64,000 nucleotides of DNA from Clostridia bacterium (GCA_022791055.1 JAAVYI010000022.1:105437-169436), one strand, 5' to 3'; positions 53,744 through 63,716 are shown, counted from the first letter of the stretch. Translations and numbers: made by a program. The notes: generated by a model not told the origin, from the letters alone.

Positions 53744-54559
53744 ATGCTACGATTGAGCGCATTTTCGGACGAGGCGGCCGCCGGCCTGTCGGGGCAAATT
53801 CAGGCGCTGCGGCGCAACGCGATCACGCGTACCGAACTGAGGAGCGTGGACGGCAAAAGCGTCGTTGCGTTTACGCCCGCCGAGGCCAAACGGATATGGA
53901 CACGCTTGAACGACAGCGGCATTGCGGTATGGGCGATCGGCTCGCCGCTCGGCAAAGTCGACCTATCCGCCGTCGACGACGCGTACTTCGATACGGTCAA
54001 ACGGGTATGTGAACTGGCGAACGTGTTTTGCACCGATAAGGTGCGCGTATTCAGTTTTTTTCACGCCTACGACGCGCGGGGAAAGGTGCTTGACACCATG
54101 CGCGCCATGGTCTCGGTCGCCAAAAGGTTCGGCGTGACGCTGTACCACGAAAACGAAAAAAAGATATACGGCGACACGGCCGCACGGGTGGCCGATCTTA
54201 TGGATAACGTCGAAGGCCTCAAATTCGTATACGATCCCGCCAACTTTTTGCAAGCGGGCGAGGCGGCGACGGATACCCTGCCGCTGGCCGCGCGGTGCGA
54301 CTACTACCACATCAAAGACGTAGTAGCGGCTACGGGCGAGCTTGTACCCGCAGGGTGCGGCGACGGCGCGATCGACCGCCTGTTGCAAACGATACGGGAC
54401 GAAAGCGTATTGACGATAGAACCGCATTTGGCCGTGTTCGACGGGTACGACCGGATCGACGGCGAGGCAATGCAGCACCGTTACGTATACGACGACCGCG
54501 GGGCGGCGTTCGATGCGGCGGTACGCGCGGTCAAACGTTTATTGGGCGAATATATGTAA
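53744..54559 (+). CDS. Sugar phosphate isomerase/epimerase family protein
   Basis: 271 residues, a xylose-isomerase-like TIM barrel in the cytoplasm. Metal and substrate sites appear as LYHENEKK (Glu, about 138), YDPANF (Asp, about 167), HIKDV (His, about 188) and TIEPHL (Glu, about 227). This family isomerises or epimerises sugars or keto-acids; the gene context suggests a glycan breakdown product such as glucuronate. A weak AGAGG precedes the ATG. It is followed 21 nt later by the oxidoreductase. Confidence 0.82.
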   Translation: MLRLSAFSDEAAAGLSGQIQALRRNAITRTELRSVDGKSVVAFTPAEAKRIWTRLNDSGIAVWAIGSPLGKVDLSAVDDAYFDTVKRVCELANVFCTDKVRVFSFFHAYDARGKVLDTMRAMVSVAKRFGVTLYHENEKKIYGDTAARVADLMDNVEGLKFVYDPANFLQAGEAATDTLPLAARCDYYHIKDVVAATGELVPAGCGDGAIDRLLQTIRDESVLTIEPHLAVFDGYDRIDGEAMQHRYVYDDRGAAFDAAVRAVKRLLGEYM

Positions 54560-54580
54560 AAAGGAGAGAAAACCGCAACT

Positions 54581-55546
54581 ATGAAAACAGCCGTTATCGG
54601 ACTGGGCGTCATCGGGCGCGTGCATGTCGACGTACTCGATAAAATGGGCAATCGACCTGCCGCGGTTTGCGACGTCGATGCGGAAAGAATGTCCGTTTGT
54701 CCCCAAGCCGCGCAGTATTCCGATTATCGCCGTATGCTGGTCGAGGTAAAGCCCGACGTCGTGCATGTGTGTACGCCGCACGACCGCCACGCCGATATGA
54801 TCGTCGACGCGCTCGAACGCAATATCAATGTTCTGTGCGAGAAACCGCTTTGTATCCGCCGCGAGGACATTCCGCGCATACTGGCCGCCGAAAAACGGTC
54901 GAAAGCGATTTTGGGCGTATGCTTGCAAAATCGATATAATCCCGCCAACCGATATGTCAAACAGTTCCTTGCCGACAAAACCGTTTTGGGCGGCGTGGGA
55001 AACGTCGTTTGGCACCGCGACGCAGCCTATTACCGCGCCGACGCGTGGCGGGGAAAGCGGGCGACCGAGGGCGGCGGCGTGCTGATCAATCAGGCGATCC
55101 ATACGCTCGACCTGCTCGAATGGTTTATCGGCGAGCCGCAATACGCTACGGCGTCGGTATCCACGCTGCGCTTGCAAAAGGAGATCGAGGTAGAGGATAC
55201 GGCGGCCGTCCTATATACAGGCGGCGCGAACTTCACCTTTTTCGCCACCAACGGCAGCGCCGTCGAGTTGCCCGTCGAGATCACGCTCAAGACGGAGAAC
55301 GAGCATATCAAAATATGCAACGACACCGTCATCGTCAACGGCGAAGTGGCGCGGTACGAACAGGCGACGCGCGTGCTGGGAAAAAGTTGCTACGGCACGG
55401 GACATGAGGGGCTGATCGCCGATTTTTACGATTGCGTCGCCAACGGGCAAACGTTTTGGATCGACGGCGCCGAAGGCGCGAAGGTGGTCAAACTGGTGTT
55501 GGCGGCATACGAGAGCGGCGGCAAAAAAGTTTCGGTCGAGGCGTAA
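54581..55546 (+). CDS. Gfo/Idh/MocA-family oxidoreductase
   Basis: 321 residues, NAD(P)-dependent sugar dehydrogenase family. N-terminal Rossmann fold GLGVIGRVHVDVL, the EKP motif in LCEKPLC (about 85-91) with the catalytic Lys, and a conserved His in INQAIHTLDLLEW (about 168-180). Substrate unknown; pairing with an isomerase suggests conversion of a released sugar or uronic acid. AAAGGAGAG lies upstream. Third-to-last gene of the locus on this strand. Confidence 0.88.
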   Translation: MKTAVIGLGVIGRVHVDVLDKMGNRPAAVCDVDAERMSVCPQAAQYSDYRRMLVEVKPDVVHVCTPHDRHADMIVDALERNINVLCEKPLCIRREDIPRILAAEKRSKAILGVCLQNRYNPANRYVKQFLADKTVLGGVGNVVWHRDAAYYRADAWRGKRATEGGGVLINQAIHTLDLLEWFIGEPQYATASVSTLRLQKEIEVEDTAAVLYTGGANFTFFATNGSAVELPVEITLKTENEHIKICNDTVIVNGEVARYEQATRVLGKSCYGTGHEGLIADFYDCVANGQTFWIDGAEGAKVVKLVLAAYESGGKKVSVEA

Positions 55547-55583
55547 AGCGATCGAACGCAGAAGGAGAAGAGGAGACAGCGCT

Positions 55584-58500
55584 ATGCGAGAACATGCGAA
55601 GTATTGGATCAGACCGTTTGTCGTACTTCTGTGCGCGGCGGCCATGCTTTTGGGGCTTGCGGCCGTTGCGCCCGTGCGGGCATGGGCGGCGACGTCGGTG
55701 GGCAACGTGACGGCGAGCGACGAGGAGGGCAATGTTTTGACGTTCGATTGCGGCGAAAACCGGGTTAAAGTCGAATTATGTACGCCGCGCACGGTGCGCG
55801 TACAACTGTCGCAAAGCGGCGCAAACGGCTATCGCCCCGCCGATCCGCAATATTATATGGTGCAAAAAAACGCTTGGCCGAAGGTCGAGCGCACGATCGA
55901 AACGCAGGGCGACACGGTGACGGTGCGCACGGCGGCTATGGAAGTCCGCATCAAAAAATCGCCGTTTCGTATCGGCATGTACGACCTTAACGGCAATCTT
56001 TTGAGCAAGGACACCGACGGCATGGGCATGTACACCGACGGTGACACGGTGGGCGTCAAGCGCGAAGAGGGCAAGCTACATGCCGGCGGGATCTTCGGAT
56101 TCGGGTCGGGCGACCACGGCCGCCGCGACAGCCTAAACCGCTACGAGCGCGACTTTAACGAGTTTACTATGTCGCACGGCCGCCTGATCGCGCCGTTCTT
56201 TATGAGTACGGTCGGCTACGGCACTTTCCTCAATACCATCGAGACCGACACGGTGTTCTATAAGCGCGGCGGCGGGTTCCAAACCAAAGGCTACCTCGAC
56301 TATTTCTTTATGTACGGTCCCGACTTCAAGACCATACTCAACGAGTATGCCGAGATCACGGGGCGCATGGAGCTGTACGGCAAATGGGCGCACGGCTTTA
56401 TGCTCAGCAAGTACGGCAATGACAACGCTACGCAGGCCGAATTTTTGCAGTGGTTGCACCGTCTGCGCGACGAAGGCTATCCGACCGATTGCTATGTATT
56501 CGATTACGGTTGGCGCGGCGACGTGGCCGACAACGGCGGCAACCAAACGGGCGCGGGCGAGAAGTGGGGCAAACAGATGTGGTCGAACGACGTCACCAAG
56601 TTCCCCGATCTCGAGGCCATGTTCCGCGAGGCGGACGCACTCGGTTTCCGCGTGGGCTTGCACAACAACGCCGGCACGCCCGAGGCCTCCGGCGGCGATA
56701 AACTGTATTTGCCCGAATACGAAAAAAAGTGGGTACAGTCGTATATGGACAGCGTGATCACCACGGGCTACGGCGATTGGTTCTGGCCCGACGAGTTCGA
56801 CGTGTTAGGCTCCAACACCGCGCCCACGTTCTCCGCAAAAGGCGCGTTCGAGGCATGGCAAGCCTATACCGACGCGTCGCGTCCCATGTTTATCACCCGC
56901 GGCAGTTACGGCGGCCAGCACTTCGCCACGGCATGGTCGGGCGACATCAATAACACGCCGGAAGAGTTGGCCTATCAGATCGGCTACAGTATCGACGCCG
57001 GACTTGTCGGCTATTGGGCGACCTCGCACGACCTCGGCGGTTTCATGAAACGCCCGAACGACGAGCTGTATACCCGTTGGGTGTCCGAGTTCGGCGCCTG
57101 GAACGGCATCATGCGCGCGCACGGTCACGACGGCCGCGAGCCTTGGACGTTCGGCAAAACGGCGCAGGACACGCTCAAGAGCAATTTGAAAACGCGCTAC
57201 GCGCTGTATCCGTATATTTATACGATGGCGTGGCAGGGCTACAGCCAAGGCGTACCCATGATGCGCGCCATGCTGTTAGAGGACGGCAGCCAGTGGAATC
57301 CCGACGCGTGGACGCTCAATAAACAGTATTATTTCGGCGATTGGTTTTTGGTCGCGCCCGCGTCCGATACCTCTGATACGGTGGTGTCGGTGTGGTTGCC
57401 GCCGCAGACGACCTGGTACGACTACAAGACGGGCCTGCGGTACGAGGGCGGCGCAAGCGGTAAGACGATCCGCGTGGCAGCCGCGCTCGAGGACATTCCC
57501 GTATTTGTCAAAGCGGGCGCGATCGTACCCATGGGACCCGACGTAAACTATGCCGACGAAAAGCCGCTCGACCCGCTGACGCTCGACATCTATCCGCGCG
57601 GCACGACGACCTACACGCTGTTTGAGGACGACGGCGAAAGCCGCCGCTACATCACCGAGAACGCGTACACGACCACCGATTACACCTGCGTGCAAGACGG
57701 CGCGAACGTCTCGTTCGTTATCGGCGCGCGCAACAACCGCAACGCGGCGGCCTTTACGCCGCAGGATCGGTCATACGTTCTCAAGTTCAACCACATGTCC
57801 GCCGTGCGCGGCGTAACGCTCGACAAGATCGCGCTAAATAAGGCCGACACGCTGGCCGCGTTCAACGCGGCGGCAAGCGGATACTTTGTCGACGGCGTGA
57901 CGCTGTACGTCAAAATGCCCGACACCGGCAAAGAAATGACGATAGCGATCGATTCGGACGGCGTTGTCGAACCCGAATTGGGACAAGAGAATCAGGGCGT
58001 ACCGCCGCAACGCATCGGCGACAGCGACGTGTACGAGGTCGAAAACGCCCTGCTGGGATCGGAAAGCACGGTCGCGGCCGTGGCGACGGGCTGGAAAGGC
58101 TACACGGGCAGCGGCTACGCGGGCGGCACGGGTACGGTCGGCGGTTGGAAGAACGCGGGCGATACGCTCGATTGTAAATTGAACATCGTGCGCGCCGGTA
58201 TATACGATCTTTCGCTGCGCCTTAACTGCGGCAAAAAGAGCCTAAACGATACCGCGACGCGGCGGGTCGGGCTGTACTTCGACGGTGACAAGAAAGGCGA
58301 AATATCTTTCAAACCGTCCGACACGTGGGGCAGTACCGACAGCGGCGCGTGGCGCACGTTCGATCTTAAAAACGTAGCCTTGGCGGCGGGATTGCAAACG
58401 CTTTCCATTCGTGCCGAGACTGCGGGCAATTTCCACCTCGACAGCGTGGCGTTTGTCCGACACGACACCTCGCAGGACGCGTTTGCGCCCGTTACGGCCG

Positions 58501-60302
58501 ACAAGGCTACCGTGCTGAACGGCGTAACGCTTGTGTCCGAGGGCGACGACATCTATTTGCACGCGACCGCCGACAAACAGTGGGCGCAGTTCGACGAATT
58601 AAAGGGCGACAATCGCGGCGGGCTTGTCGCGCGCGTTTCAAGCACGACGGGCGGCAGTATCATCGTGTACGAAAACGGCGTGGGCGATAAGATTTTGGCG
58701 ACGGTCGCATTGCCGACCGACGGGGCGTGGCATGAACTTGCGGTGTTCTCCAAAAATACCGACGTGGCGACAAGCAACATATTCTTCGAGTTCAACGCCC
58801 CCGAATCGGGGTCGCTCGACGCTAAATTGTCTTGGTTCAAGTTTGTGCGCAAGGTCGACGCGTTTGCGCCGATCGCCGCCGTATCGGCTGACGAGCGCAA
58901 CAATATCAACGTGCGCGACAACGCGCTGGTCAACATCTACAACGGCAGTTGGGCGCGCTTTGCCGATCTCGATTTCGGCGAGGACGGCGCGGCCACCGTG
59001 CAGTTGACCGTAGGCGTGGGCAAGGCGGGCGGCACGGCCGAGATCTATATCGATTCGATCGCAACGGGCAACAAAATCGCCGACATTGCGATCACCAACA
59101 CGGGATCGTGGTCGACGCGCCGCGCGTTCTTGGCCGCCTGTAGACGGGTCACGGGCGTACACGATGTGTTTGTACGCTTTACGGCGAGCGGCGGCGACGC
59201 GATCTGCGACTTCACCGAACTCAAATTTTCCCGCAATGCGGTGTCGATTCTGACCGAGGTGATCGGCGGTACGGCTACCGTGCAGACGGGCGACGTGACG
59301 GCGGCGGCTGGTACGACGGTCGGCTTCCAAATCGTCGGGATAGCAAGCGGTTTCGAGGTGCAAAGCGTGACCGCCGTCGATGCGGCGGGCAATGCCGTAG
59401 CGATCGAAACGCTGTCGGCGGGCGTGCGGTATTCGCTGGTCGTGCCGCAAAACGCGCCGGTCAAGATCACCGTAACGCTGAAAGAAAAGTTGCCGCTCGT
59501 CGGCGCGTCCGCCGTACTCGAACTGGAAGAGGGGACGGGACGCACCAACGACGCGGGTACGGCTGTGCGCGTCGATAAAGAATGGTTCGGCTATACCGGT
59601 TCGGGCTATACCGCCGGGTGGAAAACGGTCGGCGACTATGTGGAAATGCGGGTCGAGGTCGAAAAGAGCGGTCTGTACGCTTTGACGCTACGCGGTGCGG
59701 CGGGCAAGAAAAACGATCCGCGCTACGACAATTCGCCGCGCACGGGCGCGCTGTATATCGACGGCGTGCGCACGGCCGACTTCGGTCTTACCGTGCAAAA
59801 CGGTTGGGGCGACTGGATCGACTATGCGTTCGACAACCTGCGGCTTTCGGCGGGCAAACATACGATCAAGCTGACGGCGGAAGGCGCCGTTAACCCTGGG
59901 AATTTCAACCTCGACAACCTGACCGTGACGCGGCTGACAGACGAAACGCAGCTTATAGAAACGGTCGCGGCGGCCAAAGCGTTGCGGCAGGACGACTATC
60001 AAAGCGGGTGGGGCGAATTTACCGCGGCGCTCGAGGCGGCCGAAACGCTGTTGGAAAACACCGCGGCCACGCAAGCGCAGATCGATGCGGCGTATGAGAC
60101 GCTGGCCGAGAAGCAGCGCGCGCTTGTGCCTGTCGAAACCGACCCCGATCCCGACGACGGCGTCAACGGCAACACGCCCGACGAAAACGCGCAAAAGGGC
60201 TGCGGTTGCGGCGGCGCGGTCGGCACGGCAAGCGCGCTGCCGGCTTTGACGCTACTATGCGCCGCCGCCGTAACGCTTGCCCGCAAACGTCGCACCATTT
60301 AA
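55584..60302 (+). CDS. GH31 alpha-glycosidase, secreted, with binding modules and C-terminal anchor
   Basis: 1572 residues. A signal peptide is cleaved near AWA-AT (about 35). An N-terminal beta domain leads to the GH31 barrel: catalytic Asp in WFWPDEFDV (about 399-407) and acid/base Asp454 in WSGD. After the GH31 beta domains (to about 800) come a CBM35/6-like module (about 812-965), two further jellyroll-like stretches, another CBM35-like module (about 1310-1452), a FIVAR-like helical domain (about 1455-1518) and a C-terminus with CGCGG, a hydrophobic segment and RKRR. GH31 includes alpha-xylosidases and alpha-glucosidases; xylosidase or similar activity is inference. There is no LPxTG motif. 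Confidence 0.85.
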   Translation: MREHAKYWIRPFVVLLCAAAMLLGLAAVAPVRAWAATSVGNVTASDEEGNVLTFDCGENRVKVELCTPRTVRVQLSQSGANGYRPADPQYYMVQKNAWPKVERTIETQGDTVTVRTAAMEVRIKKSPFRIGMYDLNGNLLSKDTDGMGMYTDGDTVGVKREEGKLHAGGIFGFGSGDHGRRDSLNRYERDFNEFTMSHGRLIAPFFMSTVGYGTFLNTIETDTVFYKRGGGFQTKGYLDYFFMYGPDFKTILNEYAEITGRMELYGKWAHGFMLSKYGNDNATQAEFLQWLHRLRDEGYPTDCYVFDYGWRGDVADNGGNQTGAGEKWGKQMWSNDVTKFPDLEAMFREADALGFRVGLHNNAGTPEASGGDKLYLPEYEKKWVQSYMDSVITTGYGDWFWPDEFDVLGSNTAPTFSAKGAFEAWQAYTDASRPMFITRGSYGGQHFATAWSGDINNTPEELAYQIGYSIDAGLVGYWATSHDLGGFMKRPNDELYTRWVSEFGAWNGIMRAHGHDGREPWTFGKTAQDTLKSNLKTRYALYPYIYTMAWQGYSQGVPMMRAMLLEDGSQWNPDAWTLNKQYYFGDWFLVAPASDTSDTVVSVWLPPQTTWYDYKTGLRYEGGASGKTIRVAAALEDIPVFVKAGAIVPMGPDVNYADEKPLDPLTLDIYPRGTTTYTLFEDDGESRRYITENAYTTTDYTCVQDGANVSFVIGARNNRNAAAFTPQDRSYVLKFNHMSAVRGVTLDKIALNKADTLAAFNAAASGYFVDGVTLYVKMPDTGKEMTIAIDSDGVVEPELGQENQGVPPQRIGDSDVYEVENALLGSESTVAAVATGWKGYTGSGYAGGTGTVGGWKNAGDTLDCKLNIVRAGIYDLSLRLNCGKKSLNDTATRRVGLYFDGDKKGEISFKPSDTWGSTDSGAWRTFDLKNVALAAGLQTLSIRAETAGNFHLDSVAFVRHDTSQDAFAPVTADKATVLNGVTLVSEGDDIYLHATADKQWAQFDELKGDNRGGLVARVSSTTGGSIIVYENGVGDKILATVALPTDGAWHELAVFSKNTDVATSNIFFEFNAPESGSLDAKLSWFKFVRKVDAFAPIAAVSADERNNINVRDNALVNIYNGSWARFADLDFGEDGAATVQLTVGVGKAGGTAEIYIDSIATGNKIADIAITNTGSWSTRRAFLAACRRVTGVHDVFVRFTASGGDAICDFTELKFSRNAVSILTEVIGGTATVQTGDVTAAAGTTVGFQIVGIASGFEVQSVTAVDAAGNAVAIETLSAGVRYSLVVPQNAPVKITVTLKEKLPLVGASAVLELEEGTGRTNDAGTAVRVDKEWFGYTGSGYTAGWKTVGDYVEMRVEVEKSGLYALTLRGAAGKKNDPRYDNSPRTGALYIDGVRTADFGLTVQNGWGDWIDYAFDNLRLSAGKHTIKLTAEGAVNPGNFNLDNLTVTRLTDETQLIETVAAAKALRQDDYQSGWGEFTAALEAAETLLENTAATQAQIDAAYETLAEKQRALVPVETDPDPDDGVNGNTPDENAQKGCGCGGAVGTASALPALTLLCAAAVTLARKRRTI

Positions 60303-60326
60303 CGCGCTCATCATATTTCTCCTTAT

Positions 60327-60366
60327 AAAAGACGACTTTTCCCAAGGGAAGAGCCGTTCTTTTTTT
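60327..60366 (+). terminator. Terminator of the glycan locus
   Basis: An imperfect hairpin with a CCC-AA-GGG tip (60341-60348), ending in T7. It is followed by the promoter of the LRR gene. Confidence 0.65.
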
Positions 60367-60377
60367 GCTTGGGATTC

Positions 60378-60406
60378 TTGACAATGTTTTGGGCGGGTGA
60401 TACAAT
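60378..60406 (+). promoter_or_regulatory. Promoter of the LRR gene
   Basis: TTGACA (60378-60383), 17 nt, TACAAT (60401-60406), with GGGAG ahead of the start. Confidence 0.65.
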
Positions 60407-60436
60407 ACAAACGTACATTTTATATGGGAGTAAAGT

Positions 60437-63121
60437 ATGCACAGATATGACGATTGCGGTTTGATACAAGACGGCAGGGTGGTCGCTTTCAGAGCGGCTA
60501 ACGGTTTTGATGGCAATATAATCATTCCCGACGACGTTACCGAAATAGGCAACCGCGCCTATGAGGTAGCGTTTTGCGGTATCAAAAAGGTGTTTATTCC
60601 GTCGTCGGTCAAACGGATCGGCGAAAGGGCGTTTGCCTGTTGCGAACGGTTACTGGAAATCGAGATCCCCGCCGGCGTCGAAGTGATAGGCAAAGAGGCT
60701 TTCAGCGATTGCCACAGTCTTAAAAAGGTTTATATTTCCGAAACGGTGACGTCGATCGGACCCGGCGCGTTTGACGACTGCGGCGATATAGAGGAAATCA
60801 CCGTAGCGGAAAACAACCCCGTATACCGCAGCGCGGGCAACTGCCTGATCGATAAAAAGAAAAAAACGTTGATCCGCGGCTGTAAAAACAGCGTGATACC
60901 CGCCGACGGCAGCGTTACGGTCATCGGGGCAAGCGCCTTTTCCAACAACACCGCACACCCCAGAAACCATGTGCACAGCAAAGGCAGTTCGGAAATCGTT
61001 ATCCCCAACGGTATAACAAAAATCGGCAAGCGCGCTTTCGATTTTAATTACGAACTGGAAACCGTGGTCATGGCGGACAGCGTGAAAACCATTGAAAAAG
61101 ACGCGTTTTCGCGTTGCGGCAAGCTCAAAAGCGTGCAATTCGGCAAAGGTATCGAAACCATAGGCGACAACGCGTTCTATTACGCGTGTTCCTTAGGCGT
61201 GCTGCATTTACCCGACAGCGTTAAAAAAATAGGCGCATACGCCTTTTTCAACAGCGGCGTTCAGCGTGTAGTCATGGGGAAGAACGTTCAATCGATCGGA
61301 AAAAACGCCTTCAACGGTTGCCAAAAGCTGACCGAGTTGACTTTTTCCGGCGGCCCCGAAGAGATCTGCGACAGCGCGTTCCACTACTGCAAGGCGCTCG
61401 AAACCGTTACTTTTTCGGATAGCCTCAAGATCATCGGCAAATGCGCCTTTTACGGTTGCGACCAACTCAAAAACTTGACTTTCAAAAACGGACTCGAGAC
61501 AATCGGCGAAAGCGCGTTCGAATGCTGTAGTCGGCTTCAAAGCATCGAAGTGCCCGACAGTGTCAAATACATAGGCGCCGAGGCGTTTGCTTACTGTGAA
61601 AAGCTCGCCTCGGTCAAAATGCCGGCCAGCGTGGATTTTATGGGTAGCAGCGTGTTTAGAGCTTGCCCCGTAAAAGTTGCCGAACCCAAAAAAGTGGGCG
61701 CAGTCGGTTTTGAGATCGCAAACAACGAACTGATCAAATATAAAGGTACGGCCGGGAACGCCGTCATTCCCGACGGCGTTACGAAAATTGCCGCCAAAGC
61801 GTTTTTCAGAAAGAAAAATCTCGAGAGCATAACCATTCCCGCCAGCGTCACCGCCATCGCGAACAGGGCGATCGAAGGCTGCGGCAATCTCAAATGTATC
61901 CATGTAGACAGCGCAAACACGGCATACCGCTGCGTAGGCAACTGTTTGATAGACGTCAAAAAAAAGTCGGTCGTATACGGTTTTACAGACAGCGTGATAC
62001 CCGACGACGGTAGCGTCAACGGCATTGCGGCCAATGCGTTTGCGGGGATCGAACTGACCGAGGCGAGCATTCCCGACGGGGTGAAAACGATCGGCGCGAA
62101 CGCTTTTAAGGGCTGTACGAGTTTGAAGCGGCTTACGCTGCCCGATACCGTGAAATCTATCGGCCCGAGCGCGTTCAAATACTGCAAGGCGCTCGAAAGC
62201 ATTACCGTTCCGCTAAAAGTTACTTCGCTTGGCACCGAGGCGTTCGCGGAGTGTACGGCGCTGACCGAAATCAATTTCAACGCAGAGAGCGATGAAGTGT
62301 CCGTCAACAGCGCGTTTGACAGCGCGGGCAAAGATACGTCGGGCGTCGTATTGCGTATAGGCGCAAAGGTAAAACGCATTCCCGACTCGTTGACAATGCC
62401 GCAGGATAAGGAGCGGACCCCCAATATTATCCGCGTCGATTTTGCCGAAAACAGCGTTTGCGAAAGCATAGGCTCCTATGCGTTTTGGGCGTGCCATATG
62501 TTAAAAAGCGTAAATCTGCCCGAAAGTGTGACGGAGATAAAAAGGGACGCATTCCACGGATGCGTTGCGTTGGAATACATCAATTTTCCCGAAAATATGA
62601 CGGCAATCGGCGCTTACGCGTTCTACGAATGCAAAAGTCTGAAAGAGATCTATATTCCCGCAGGCGTGACCAAACTGGTATCCGTATTCGACGGCTGCGG
62701 CGGCTTGGAACGCATAACCGTGACGGAAGGCAACCCGGTGTTTCACAGTTCGGGCAACTGCCTGATCGAAACCGAAAGCAAAATCCTGTTGCGCGGCTGC
62801 AATAACAGCGTCATCCCTTCGGACGGCAGTGTGGTACGCCTGAATAATTATTCTTTTGATGCGTGCGACAAACTCGAAAGTATCTTGATTCCCGACGGGG
62901 TCGTTGAAATTTACAACAACGTGTTCAAGCAGTGCGCCCGTCTCAAAAGCGTGACGATCGCCAAAACGGTTACGTATGTTTGCAACCCGTATTTTGAAGA
63001 TTGCAGTTCGCTGATTCAAATAACGGCGTCGAAAGAGTTGCTCGAAAAATACGATTATTTCGGATTCAAAGGAAAAGAGTTCGGCTTGAAAAACCGGCGT
63101 GTGGAATATTCGTTTATATAG
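60437..63121 (+). CDS. BspA-type leucine-rich repeat protein
   Basis: 894 residues made almost wholly of LRR_5 (BspA/TpLRR) repeats of about 23 residues, for example VTSIGPGAFDDC and VKRIGERAFACC. A larger block (about 55 residues, containing GNCLI...SVIPxDGSV) occurs three times: about 128-180, 495-540 and 770-815. No signal peptide or membrane anchor is visible at ATG 60437, though relatives elsewhere are usually surface proteins, so this one may stay in the cell or leave by another route. It has its own promoter. Confidence 0.85.
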   Translation: MHRYDDCGLIQDGRVVAFRAANGFDGNIIIPDDVTEIGNRAYEVAFCGIKKVFIPSSVKRIGERAFACCERLLEIEIPAGVEVIGKEAFSDCHSLKKVYISETVTSIGPGAFDDCGDIEEITVAENNPVYRSAGNCLIDKKKKTLIRGCKNSVIPADGSVTVIGASAFSNNTAHPRNHVHSKGSSEIVIPNGITKIGKRAFDFNYELETVVMADSVKTIEKDAFSRCGKLKSVQFGKGIETIGDNAFYYACSLGVLHLPDSVKKIGAYAFFNSGVQRVVMGKNVQSIGKNAFNGCQKLTELTFSGGPEEICDSAFHYCKALETVTFSDSLKIIGKCAFYGCDQLKNLTFKNGLETIGESAFECCSRLQSIEVPDSVKYIGAEAFAYCEKLASVKMPASVDFMGSSVFRACPVKVAEPKKVGAVGFEIANNELIKYKGTAGNAVIPDGVTKIAAKAFFRKKNLESITIPASVTAIANRAIEGCGNLKCIHVDSANTAYRCVGNCLIDVKKKSVVYGFTDSVIPDDGSVNGIAANAFAGIELTEASIPDGVKTIGANAFKGCTSLKRLTLPDTVKSIGPSAFKYCKALESITVPLKVTSLGTEAFAECTALTEINFNAESDEVSVNSAFDSAGKDTSGVVLRIGAKVKRIPDSLTMPQDKERTPNIIRVDFAENSVCESIGSYAFWACHMLKSVNLPESVTEIKRDAFHGCVALEYINFPENMTAIGAYAFYECKSLKEIYIPAGVTKLVSVFDGCGGLERITVTEGNPVFHSSGNCLIETESKILLRGCNNSVIPSDGSVVRLNNYSFDACDKLESILIPDGVVEIYNNVFKQCARLKSVTIAKTVTYVCNPYFEDCSSLIQITASKELLEKYDYFGFKGKEFGLKNRRVEYSFI

Positions 63122-63283
63122 AAATTGTCACACCGAGAAGCGGGAAGCGAAAGTTTCCCGCTTCTATCTTTTGCAAGAAACCGCTATGCGGCAAGCGCAG
63201 GCACGCGCAACCGATCAATGTGCAAGAAAGTAGCAGCGGTCGAAAAAAATCTTTAAAAAATTTAAAAAAGTGAGCCTCTGCGC

Positions 63284-63311
63284 TTGACGGGGGGGGGTAA
63301 TGTGGTATACT
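63284..63311 (+). promoter_or_regulatory. Promoter with a G9 run in the spacer
   Basis: TTGACG (63284-63289) and TATACT (63306-63311) are 16 nt apart; the G run (63289-63297) begins with the last -35 base. One extra G would give a 17-nt spacer. Confidence 0.65.
63289..63297 (+). repeat. G9 homopolymer
   Basis: Nine Gs in the promoter spacer of the small lipoprotein gene. Confidence 0.9.
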
Positions 63312-63365
63312 CTTTTCGGATTTGCGGATGGTCGCAAAAATTTACGGGAGGAGGATTTTCCGAAA

Positions 63366-63716
63366 ATGAAGAAGGTAGCAAAGGTATTGGGTGTGGTGGC
63401 CGTGGCGGTGTGTATGTGCCTGTCGCTGGCGGCGTGCGGTAAGGTCGAGGGCAAGTATGTCGGTAGCAAGACGCTCGACGAACGCTATACGGTCACAATG
63501 ACGATCGAACTGAAGAAAGGCGACGAATGCGAGATGACGATGACCATTTCGGCAGAAGGCGAAGAGGGCGAGAGCGAGACGGCAAAAGGTACATACAAAG
63601 TCGAGGGCGATACGATCACCATTACGATCGACGGCAATTCCCAAACGTTCGACTACAAGAAAGGCAAATCGATCACGTACAAAGAGGGCGGCGAAACGCT
63701 TGAATTGAAGAAGTAA
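63366..63716 (+). CDS. Small lipoprotein
   Basis: 116 residues: MKKVAKVLGVVAVAVCMCLS, lipobox LAAC (Cys24), then about 90 residues of alternating strands (YTVTMTIELKKG, TITITIDGNSQTF) typical of a small lipocalin-like beta barrel. Family unknown. The start at 63366 follows GGGAGGAGG; the longer frame upstream runs through the promoter and is spurious. Expressed from the G9 promoter. Confidence 0.72.
   Translation: MKKVAKVLGVVAVAVCMCLSLAACGKVEGKYVGSKTLDERYTVTMTIELKKGDECEMTMTISAEGEEGESETAKGTYKVEGDTITITIDGNSQTFDYKKGKSITYKEGGETLELKK

Noticed and set aside
60150..60302. Sortase (LPxTG) anchor on the GH31 enzyme
   Set aside because: No LPxTG-like motif is present; the tail is CGCGG plus hydrophobic segment plus RKRR.
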